A stretch of DNA of 64,000 bases from Desulfovibrio piger ATCC 29098 (GTDB lineage Bacteria > Desulfobacterota > Desulfovibrionia > Desulfovibrionales > Desulfovibrionaceae): contig NZ_DS996354.1 in NCBI RefSeq assembly GCF_000156375.1, positions 43,002 through 107,001 of the forward strand, written 5' to 3'. The translations under genes and the position numbers were made by a program. Positions within the stretch are counted from its first letter, which is position 1; the number at the start of each line of letters is the position of its first letter. This document shows, one piece after another, positions 10,148 through 16,635 of the stretch. A model generated the notes under the pieces. The model was given only the letters and a program-made list of their open reading frames with translations, did not search any database and had not been told where the DNA came from.

Positions 10148-10687
10148 ATGAACATTGCTTTCACTTTCAAGAACTTCGAGGCCTCCGATCATCTGAAGAA
10201 GTATGCCCGTCGCCGTATGGAAAAGATGGGACGCTTTTTTGGCAAGGCTTCCGGACTGGAAGTCGGTGTTGTGCTTACTGTGGACAAGTTCCGGCATCGC
10301 TGTGAAGTGACCATCGCCGGCGAGGGGCTGCACCTGAGCGCTTCCGAGCAGTCGTCCGATATGTACGCTGCCATCGACCTTGTGGTGGACAAGGTCGAGG
10401 CCCAGATCAAGAAGCACGTCTCGCGCGTCAAGGAACAGCGCCGTCAGGCCCGCAACGCCAACGTGGACGTCTTCACCTACAACCTGGAAGCCGATCCCGA
10501 TGAGGAACCCACCGTGGTGGGCACCGAGCGCTTCGCGCCCAAGCCCCTGCATCTGGATGAAGCCCTGATGCAGCTGGAATCCATCGGCAGCGAGTTCCTG
10601 GTCTTCATCAATGCCGAGACCGACCGCGTCAATGTGGTGTACCGCCGCCGCATCGGCGGCTATGCCGTCATCGACCCTGTCCTGTAA
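10148..10687 (+). CDS. hpf: ribosome hibernation promoting factor, long form
   Basis: This 179-residue protein consists of an S30AE domain (about 1-105, [20 protein letters not shown]) that binds the decoding region of idle ribosomes. A linker and a C-terminal dimerisation domain (about 120-179) follow, as in long HPF, which forms 100S ribosome dimers directly. GGGAGG sits six bases before the ATG. It lies 22 bp after rpoN, so the two are co-transcribed, as in many proteobacteria. Confidence 0.94.
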   Translation: MNIAFTFKNFEASDHLKKYARRRMEKMGRFFGKASGLEVGVVLTVDKFRHRCEVTIAGEGLHLSASEQSSDMYAAIDLVVDKVEAQIKKHVSRVKEQRRQARNANVDVFTYNLEADPDEEPTVVGTERFAPKPLHLDEALMQLESIGSEFLVFINAETDRVNVVYRRRIGGYAVIDPVL

Positions 10688-10693
10688 AGACTT

Positions 10694-10718
10694 CGGGGCC
10701 CCCGCAAGGGGGCCCCTT
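10694..10718 (+). other. intercistronic GC hairpin between hpf and rapZ
   Basis: GGGGCCCCC and GGGGGCCCC form a strong stem with a GCAA loop (a GNRA-type tetraloop) between the two genes. There is no T-run, so it is more likely an mRNA-stability or processing element than a terminator. Confidence 0.5.
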
Positions 10719-10728
10719 CGAGATTGCC

Positions 10729-11631
10729 ATGAGCCAGACACCATCCGAGGGCGCGGCGGCGCCTGTCCAGGTCTGTATAGTCACCGGCCTTTCGGGGGCC
10801 GGTAAAAGTACGGCGCTACGGGTCTTTGAAGACCTGCGCTATTTCACTGTGGACGGATTGCCCGCCGGGCTGGCCGTCGAGATGGTGGAGATGATGCGGC
10901 GCGGATCCATGGAACGGTTTCGGGGCATGGCCCTGGGCATGGACATGCGCCAGCAGGATTTTCTGGAAGAGCTCAACGTGGCCCTTGCCCAGCTTTCCGA
11001 GCACGGCGTCCGGCCCGTGCTGCTTTTTCTGGAAGCCGGGGCGCAGGAGCTCATGCGCCGCTATGCCACCACCCGCCGGCCCCATCCGCTAGAGCGTGAA
11101 GGCATGGGCCTTGAGGATGCCCTGCGCGAGGAACGCACGCGCCTGGCTCCTGTGCGCGAGATGGCGGATCTGGTCATCGATACCAGCCGCTTTTCCATCC
11201 ATGACCTGCGCCGCGCCATCCAGAAGCGCTGGAGCAGGACGTCGGGCAAGTTGCGGGCCATCCGGGTCAACGTCATCTCGTTCGGCTTCAAATATGGTGT
11301 CCCGCGCGAGGCGGATTTCGTCTTTGACCTGCGCTTTTTGCCCAATCCCTATTTCGTAGAAAAATTGCGTCCCCTCAGCGGCAAGGACAAGGCCGTCCGT
11401 GACTATGTCTTTGCCTCCGAGGCCGCGCAGGAATTCGAGAAGAAGCTTTTCGACCTGGTGCGCTTCATGCTGCCGCAGATGGAAGCGGAAGGCCGCTACC
11501 GGGTGGCCATAGCCGTGGGCTGTACCGGTGGCCGCCACCGTTCCGTCGCCACGGCCGAGGCCCTGTTCCAGATGCTGCGCCAGGCGGATTATCCGGCCAG
11601 TATCGAGCACAGGCACCTTGAACTTGGCTAG
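10729..11631 (+). CDS. rapZ: RapZ-family nucleotide-binding RNase adapter
   Basis: This 300-residue protein has a Walker A motif GLSGAGKS at residues 20-27 and the C-terminal signature [10 protein letters not shown] typical of RapZ/YvcJ. In E. coli RapZ binds small RNAs and directs RNase E to GlmZ, which controls amino-sugar synthesis. Whether that pathway exists here is unknown, because GlmY/GlmZ homologues were not seen. It sits between hpf and the PTS genes, the usual rpoN-operon position. Confidence 0.92.
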   Translation: MSQTPSEGAAAPVQVCIVTGLSGAGKSTALRVFEDLRYFTVDGLPAGLAVEMVEMMRRGSMERFRGMALGMDMRQQDFLEELNVALAQLSEHGVRPVLLFLEAGAQELMRRYATTRRPHPLEREGMGLEDALREERTRLAPVREMADLVIDTSRFSIHDLRRAIQKRWSRTSGKLRAIRVNVISFGFKYGVPREADFVFDLRFLPNPYFVEKLRPLSGKDKAVRDYVFASEAAQEFEKKLFDLVRFMLPQMEAEGRYRVAIAVGCTGGRHRSVATAEALFQMLRQADYPASIEHRHLELG

Positions 11632-11699
11632 GAAAGCTGGCACTCTTGGCCTTACGTGCTGCATTTTGCAGAAATTTCAGTTCCAGCGCGAGGTATGTC

Positions 11700-12143
11700 A
11701 TGTCGGAACAGCAATCTTCCACCCAGGTCGGCATCATCGTTGTCGCCCATGCCGACTATGGCTCTGCCATGTTGCGCACGGCGGAGTTCATCCTTGGTAC
11801 CCTGAGCGACTGCACCTCCATCAGCGTGGACATCGCCCAGGAAGTGCCCGAGACCGTGCGCCGTCTGGATGATGCCGCCCAGCGGCTGGACAAGGGCGCA
11901 GGGGTCATCATCCTCACCGACATGTTCGGCGGCACCCCCACCAACCTGGCCCTCTCCCTGCTGGGGAGCCATAATGTGGAAGTCGTCACCGGCGTCAACC
12001 TGCCCATGCTGCTCAAGGTCTTCACCTGTCGCGAAAAGCCCCTGGCCGAGCTGGCCAAGCTGGCCGGAGAGGCCGGTACCAAGGGCATCGTCGTGGCCGG
12101 CAGCATGCTGCGTTCCCGGAACAAAGAAAAAACAGGCGATTGA
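11700..12143 (+). CDS. PTS mannose-type IIA component
   Basis: This protein of about 147 residues belongs to the EIIA-Man fold. The phospho-accepting histidine is His17 in IIVVAHADYG, and the family motif DMFGGTPTN follows near residue 80. The chosen ATG (MSEQQSS) has GAGG upstream; an in-frame ATG 54 bp earlier is less likely. It passes phosphate from HPr to the IIB protein encoded next. It overlaps or abuts IIB, so they are coupled. HPr and enzyme I are not in the window. Confidence 0.88.
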   Translation: MSEQQSSTQVGIIVVAHADYGSAMLRTAEFILGTLSDCTSISVDIAQEVPETVRRLDDAAQRLDKGAGVIILTDMFGGTPTNLALSLLGSHNVEVVTGVNLPMLLKVFTCREKPLAELAKLAGEAGTKGIVVAGSMLRSRNKEKTGD

Positions 12144-12148
12144 TCCGT

Positions 12149-12610
12149 ATGCTCTGGTTCAGAGTGGACAACCGTCTGGTGCACGGGCAGGTCATCGAAG
12201 GCTGGTTGCCCTATGTGGCCGCCCGGCACCTGATAGTTGCCAATGACGCCATGTCCGCGGACCTTCTGCAGCAGCAGATCGTCTCTCTGGCGGTACCGGA
12301 ACAGGTGGCCATCCACTTTGTGCCGGTGGATGCCCTGCTCGAGACGCTGGCCTGTTGCGGCGAGAGCAGCCTTGTCCTTTTTGCCGACTGTCAGGATGCC
12401 CGCAGGGCCCTGGAAAGCGGCGTCGCCATCCGGGCCCTCAATATCGGCAATCTGCATTACGCACCGGGCAAGATCCAGATCTTCCCGCATGTGGCCCTCT
12501 CCGAACAGGACAGGGAAGACCTGCGGGCCATGCTGCAGCAGCAGGTGGAGCTGGATTTCCGTTGTGTGCCTTCCGACAAAATCCGGGATGCTTATGAGCA
12601 GCTTCTCTGA
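12149..12610 (+). CDS. PTS mannose/sorbose-type IIB component
   Basis: This protein of about 153 residues has the phosphorylation motif RVDNRLVHGQV, with His12 as acceptor, exactly as in LevE/ManX-type IIB domains. A TTG at 12140 overlapping the IIA stop is an alternative start that adds three residues. It receives phosphate from IIA and would pass it to a sugar through IIC/IID. The stop overlaps the IIC start (TGATG). Confidence 0.88.
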   Translation: MLWFRVDNRLVHGQVIEGWLPYVAARHLIVANDAMSADLLQQQIVSLAVPEQVAIHFVPVDALLETLACCGESSLVLFADCQDARRALESGVAIRALNIGNLHYAPGKIQIFPHVALSEQDREDLRAMLQQQVELDFRCVPSDKIRDAYEQLL

Positions 12611-13293
12611 TGCCCTCTGGCTGGGCGTGCACTACGCTTTTTTTTGTCCTCGCGGGGATAGCCCGTTCTTCCTTTGTCTTCAGGCTGGCTGACAGGCCCC
12701 TGTTCTGGGCCCTGCTGCTGGGCGCCATCTCCGGCCAGTGGCAACCCGCGCTCTCGCTGGGGATCGTGGTGGAGCTGCTCTGGCTCGACGTCATCGCCCT
12801 GGGCAGTGTGGTCCCGCCCTTCGGGACGCTGGCCTTCCTGCTGCTTTTCCCCCTGTCCATCATCCCGGGCTGGTCTGAGGCCCATCAATTCCTTGCGCCC
12901 CTGATGTTCGCGGTATTCGCGGCCTATGGCGCCAGCTACGCGGAACGTTACCAGCGGGTGGCGCTCAATCCGCTGGTGGATCTGGTCACGGCATCGTTCT
13001 CTTCCGGTCGCGGCTGTACGCCGGGGCAGGCCGTGGCACTGGGGGCCGTGGTGCGTGCCGGTTGGCAGTTCTCGCTCTACATGCTGTGCTATGTGGTCTT
13101 GTGGCTGGCCTGTGAGCTGCTGGGGGACGCGATCTTCCTTTTTGAAGGGCAGATGAGCTGGCCCATGCTGTTTGCGGCTAGTATGGTGGGCGGCATCCTT
13201 TCCCTGCGCACACGCCGGGCATACGCCTGCCTCGTGGGGATGTTCGTGGCGGTCTGGAGCTTTCTGGCCGTGACCAGGCTGGACATCTTTTAG
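12610..13293 (+). CDS. PTS sorbose/mannose-type IIC membrane protein
   Basis: This 227-residue integral membrane protein has about six to seven hydrophobic segments. It resembles EIIC-Sor/Man (LGAISGQWQPALSLGIVVELLWLDVIALG, described in part). It is on the short side for the family. Its start is coupled to IIB. The usual partner IID is missing: the next gene is a convergent rhomboid protease after a terminator. So either IID is encoded elsewhere or the system serves regulation rather than transport. Confidence 0.8.
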   Translation: MPSGWACTTLFFVLAGIARSSFVFRLADRPLFWALLLGAISGQWQPALSLGIVVELLWLDVIALGSVVPPFGTLAFLLLFPLSIIPGWSEAHQFLAPLMFAVFAAYGASYAERYQRVALNPLVDLVTASFSSGRGCTPGQAVALGAVVRAGWQFSLYMLCYVVLWLACELLGDAIFLFEGQMSWPMLFAASMVGGILSLRTRRAYACLVGMFVAVWSFLAVTRLDIF

Positions 13294-13339
13294 GTGCTGC
13301 CGGGATCCCTCGGCACAGTTCTTTCCTCATTTTGCATAA

Positions 13340-13388
13340 AAAAGCTGCGTCGTGCATGGCATCACCATGCGGACGCAGCTTTTTTTCG
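13340..13388. terminator. bidirectional terminator between PTS and rhomboid genes
   Basis: AAAAAAGCTGCGTC pairs with GACGCAGCTTTTTTT, giving a long stem flanked by A- and T-runs. It can end both converging transcripts. Confidence 0.9.
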
Positions 13389-13428
13389 GTCATCGCCGTT
13401 GGGCCAGCGCCGGAATATCCCGAGTCCG

Positions 13429-14394
13429 TCATCCATGGAAAGCCCGCATCCAGGCTAGCGCGGGCACTGCCAGAGCCAGCAGGGCGGACAGCCATTGCGG
13501 CAGGGCCGGCCAGCCGCGTCTGGTACGCAGGGCCTCTCCAAAACCGAGAGCCGTTCCGGCCGCCAGACCGCAGATGTGGGCCAGGTAGTCCACGTTCCCT
13601 TCTCCCATGCCCCACATGGCCAGGATGCCCACACCGGCCGCCAGCGGCAGATAGCGCTTGCTTTCATGATGCAGGACCATATAGCCGGCCAGGGCCCCGA
13701 TAGCTGCGAAGACAGCCGTGGAAAAGCCCAGGCTGAGGACGAATTCCCGACGCAGCACCACAGTGAGTAGATTGCCGAGCCCGCCGCCCAGCACCGTCAG
13801 CAGCAGGGCCCGCCCCGGCCCCGTCAGCCGGGCCAGCAGGGGCAGCATGATGCCGCCCAGCAGGACATTGCCCGTCAGATGGGCCGCGTCGGCATGGAGG
13901 GTAAGGGCCGTGAACAGGCGATGCCATTCGCCGTAGATGCGCAGACGGACATTGTCCAGCGCTCCGGCCTGTTCCCAGCTCACCGGAAGGGGCAGCCCGT
14001 CGGGCAGCGGCCACCAGCCGCAACGTAAGCCGTGCCAAAAAACGAGCAGTAGCAGGGGCAGGGCGGCCAGCCAGCAGCAGGCATGGAGCGCGGGCGGCAG
14101 GCCCCGGGGGGCCGGGGGGCGCTGCTTTTCCGCATGGAAGTGCTGCAATTCCTGCCGGGCCAGATCTTCCAGCAGGGCAGGGACATAGATGTATTCTTTT
14201 TGGCGGAAGCGCCAGAGCTGGTGGGGAAGACCGCAGGCGCTGAGCACAAGGATCATTTCCTGGCGCTGGCCGTAGGAGCTGATGCCCTCGGCGCCGGTGA
14301 GGGAACGCCAGTGGGACGGCAGGGGACGCGGGCGACGCTGGACGTGCCAGTATCCCGCAAAAGGGGCGGGCAGACGCAGAAGGCGGGGCTTCAT
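13429..14394 (-). CDS. rhomboid-family intramembrane serine protease
   Basis: This 321-residue protein has a cytoplasmic N-terminal part (about 1-100), followed by a rhomboid domain of six or seven membrane segments. The loop motif EWHRLFTALTLHADAAHLTGN, the catalytic serine in GFSTAVFAA and the catalytic histidine in DYLAHICGL are all visible. The family cleaves substrates within the membrane; the substrate here is unknown. The gene starts four bases from the rpmB terminator and is probably transcribed by read-through or from its own unseen promoter. Confidence 0.87.
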   Translation of the reverse strand: MKPRLLRLPAPFAGYWHVQRRPRPLPSHWRSLTGAEGISSYGQRQEMILVLSACGLPHQLWRFRQKEYIYVPALLEDLARQELQHFHAEKQRPPAPRGLPPALHACCWLAALPLLLLVFWHGLRCGWWPLPDGLPLPVSWEQAGALDNVRLRIYGEWHRLFTALTLHADAAHLTGNVLLGGIMLPLLARLTGPGRALLLTVLGGGLGNLLTVVLRREFVLSLGFSTAVFAAIGALAGYMVLHHESKRYLPLAAGVGILAMWGMGEGNVDYLAHICGLAAGTALGFGEALRTRRGWPALPQWLSALLALAVPALAWMRAFHG

Positions 14395-14397
14395 AGC

Positions 14398-14433
14398 AAA
14401 AAAGCCCCGATTGCAGATGCAACCGGGGCTTTG
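14398..14433 (-). terminator. terminator of rpmB
   Basis: On the minus strand AAAGCCCCGGTTGC pairs with GCAATCGGGGCTTT, followed by six Ts. Confidence 0.9.
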
Positions 14434-14448
14434 CGGGCAAAAAACAAG

Positions 14449-14661
14449 TTAGTCCTGCTTGGCGCGGGCGGCGGGCTTGGTCACCACACCGGAACGCAGG
14501 CAGCGGGTGCACACGGTCAGGGTGCGCACGGTGCCGTCAGCGAACTGATGACGCACGCGCTGCAGGTTGGGGTTGAAGCGACGCTTGGTCTTGATGTTGG
14601 AATGGCTGACAAGATTGCCGACCTGGGGCTTTTTGCCGCAGAAATCGCATTCTTTGCTCAT
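14449..14661 (-). CDS. rpmB: 50S ribosomal protein L28
   Basis: This 70-residue ribosomal protein has the sequence [16 protein letters not shown] at the N-terminus and [11 protein letters not shown] in the middle, both typical of L28. The C-x2-C ... C-x2-C pattern (CDFCG, CTRCL) marks the zinc-binding (C+) form. The start has GGAGGACATC upstream; the longer open frame is spurious. It is a single-gene unit with its own terminator. Confidence 0.96.
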   Translation of the reverse strand: MSKECDFCGKKPQVGNLVSHSNIKTKRRFNPNLQRVRHQFADGTVRTLTVCTRCLRSGVVTKPAARAKQD

Positions 14662-14798
14662 GATGTCCTCCGTATATGCAGAAAACTGTGTGTATCGTTT
14701 ATGCGGCAAAGCCGGGTAACAGCGGCCGCGCATTGCGCAGGCAATGAGCCATGCATCCAGCATGGCCGCGCAAGCAGTTCCTTTACCCAAGCTTTGCC

Positions 14799-14816
14799 AA
14801 AAAGGCAAGCCTTTTT
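14799..14816. terminator. AT-rich hairpin terminator
   Basis: AAAAAGG-CAAG-CCTTTTT is a perfect palindrome lying 32 bp past the stop of the cysteine-rich gene (minus). It would also work on the plus strand. Confidence 0.65.
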
Positions 14817-14847
14817 CCGGGAAAAGCCCAAATTTCTTTGCTGCGGG

Positions 14848-15327
14848 CTACTTTTGGGGCGTCAGGCACGGGCAGAGCATCCCGCGCCGGGGCAGATCGT
14901 CTCCTTTGACGGGGGAGCACCCCGCCTGTCGGGCGTCCTTGTGTGACAGCAGGCGGGCATGGACCCGGCAGCCGATGGCATAGGGGGGCAGCCACTGCCG
15001 CCACTGCGGTGTCATGGCGTCGATGGAAAGGTGCTCCAGATCCGGGCAGGCGGTGCAGGAAGCGCAAGGGGCCTCCGGCAGTTCCAGCACGCAGCAGGCA
15101 TCAGGGCACTGTTCCAGCGTGGCCATGAGGCTGACGGTACGGTGGCGCAGATCCAGCTCGGCATCCATGGCCGTGGCGCAGGTCTCGGCATCATAGCCCA
15201 GTTCTTCATAGGCCACCCAGATCACTTCGCCGTTCATGCGTCCGTACAGGGGATGGCTGTTCCGCAGGCGTTTTTTTTCAGCATCGGACAGCGTGGCGCT
15301 GTCCACCAGGGGAAGGGTGTCGTCCAT
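14848..15327 (-). CDS. cysteine-rich protein of unknown function
   Basis: I do not recognise this 159-residue protein. The N-terminal half (MDDTLPLVDSATLSDAEKKR, YGRMNGEVIWVAYEELGYD) is soluble and charged. The C-terminal two thirds contain eleven cysteines, including ACC, APCASCTAC and a terminal MLCPC, which suggests metal or Fe-S binding. There is no signal peptide or membrane segment. GGAGG lies before the ATG, and a terminator follows, so it is a real gene. It sits downstream of the nitronate monooxygenase-like gene, with a terminator hairpin in between. Confidence 0.75.
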   Translation of the reverse strand: MDDTLPLVDSATLSDAEKKRLRNSHPLYGRMNGEVIWVAYEELGYDAETCATAMDAELDLRHRTVSLMATLEQCPDACCVLELPEAPCASCTACPDLEHLSIDAMTPQWRQWLPPYAIGCRVHARLLSHKDARQAGCSPVKGDDLPRRGMLCPCLTPQK

Positions 15328-15341
15328 GGTCCTCCAGGGGC

Positions 15342-15369
15342 AAAAAAAGGGGCCGGCAGGGCCGGCCCC
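15342..15369 (-). terminator. terminator after nitronate monooxygenase-like gene
   Basis: On the minus strand GGGGCCGGC-CCT-GCCGGCCCC is followed by seven Ts. The downstream cysteine-rich gene starts 15 bp later, so it may be partly attenuated. Confidence 0.8.
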
Positions 15370-15391
15370 GGGATGGCAGATGTGACGGGGT

Positions 15392-16522
15392 TTACTTCAG
15401 CAGACCTTGCAGGGTCTGCTTGCCCTTGCTGATGGTCTGGTCGAATTCCTGCTGCAGGGATTCCATCAGTTCCTTGACGGAGACGATGCTGTTGACCCTG
15501 GCCACGTTGGCACCGCAGAAGGCGAAGCCGCGCTCCAGGTTGCCTTTCATGGCGCTGATGAGGGCCTGGGCGATGCAGTAGGGCGTCTTTTCCTGGTCGC
15601 AGGTATGTACGCAGTGGAAGACGCATTTGAAGGGTTTTTTGTTGCCCTGGCGGGCAGCCTCGATAAAGTCGTTTTGCAGGGCGCGGCCGGGCATGCCCAC
15701 CGGGCTCTTGATGATGGTGATGTCTTCTTCCCGGGCAGAGATATAGCTCTGTTTGAAGCGCTCATCGGCATCACATTCCTTGGTGGCCACGAAGCGGGTC
15801 CCCATCTGGACGCCGGAAGCGCCGAGGTCGAGGAATTTTTTGATGTCTTCGCCGGTGTAGATGCCGCCGGCGGCGATGACGGGCACGGCGCGGCCTTTCT
15901 GGTCTTCAAGGCGCTTGGCGGCCTCGACCACCTGGGGGACCAGGACTTCCAGGGCGAAGTTCGGGTCGTTGATCTCTTCACGCTTGAAGCCGAGATGACC
16001 GCCGGCCTTGGGGCCTTCCACCACGAAGGCGTCAGGCAGGTAATCGAAACGGGAGAGCCACTTGCGGGCGATCAGGGTCGCCGCGCGGGCGGAAGAGACG
16101 ATGGGGACCAGCTTGGTCTTGAACTCTTCCTTTTTCTCTTCGCAGGCCTGCAGGAGATGCTTGGGCATCTCCAGGGGCAGACCGGCACCGGAAAAGATGA
16201 TGTCGGCACGATTTTCGATGGCCGTGCGCACCATCTGGCTGAAGGTGGTCAGCGCCACCATGATGTTGACGCCGATGATGCCCTGGGTCTTTTCACGGGC
16301 CTTGATCAGCTCCTGGCGCAGGGCGCGCAGGTTGGCTTCGATGGGGTTCTTGGCCACATCGGGTTCTTTCATCCCGATCATGGCTCCGGCGATGACGCCG
16401 ATGCCGCCCTGATTGGCAACAGCAGAGGCGAGGCCGGAAAGGGAAATGCCAACACCCATGCCGCCTTGGACGATGGGCATTTTAGCGGTCAGGTCTCCAA
16501 TGGACAAAGAAGGAAAAGCCAT
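15392..16522 (-). CDS. nitronate monooxygenase / FabK-like FMN enzyme
   Basis: This 376-residue TIM-barrel flavoprotein belongs to the NMO (2-nitropropane dioxygenase) family. The N-terminal PIVQGGMGVGIS and the later GPKAGGHLG and VIAAGGIYTGEDI motifs bind FMN. The family includes nitronate monooxygenases and FabK-type enoyl-ACP reductases, and sequence alone does not separate them here. A C-terminal cluster of cysteines (CVFHCVHTCDQ) is an uncommon extra. A GGAGG site precedes the ATG. Confidence 0.82.
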   Translation of the reverse strand: MAFPSLSIGDLTAKMPIVQGGMGVGISLSGLASAVANQGGIGVIAGAMIGMKEPDVAKNPIEANLRALRQELIKAREKTQGIIGVNIMVALTTFSQMVRTAIENRADIIFSGAGLPLEMPKHLLQACEEKKEEFKTKLVPIVSSARAATLIARKWLSRFDYLPDAFVVEGPKAGGHLGFKREEINDPNFALEVLVPQVVEAAKRLEDQKGRAVPVIAAGGIYTGEDIKKFLDLGASGVQMGTRFVATKECDADERFKQSYISAREEDITIIKSPVGMPGRALQNDFIEAARQGNKKPFKCVFHCVHTCDQEKTPYCIAQALISAMKGNLERGFAFCGANVARVNSIVSVKELMESLQQEFDQTISKGKQTLQGLLK

Positions 16523-16635
16523 GATGCAACCTCCAACATGGCGCTATAAGGTAAAGCCCTCGAGGGGCGGTATTGAAATCAGTTTTCGGAAATCAGTACC
16601 AGAAAAAACTTGTTTTCACAAGGCTGCTGTCTTTA

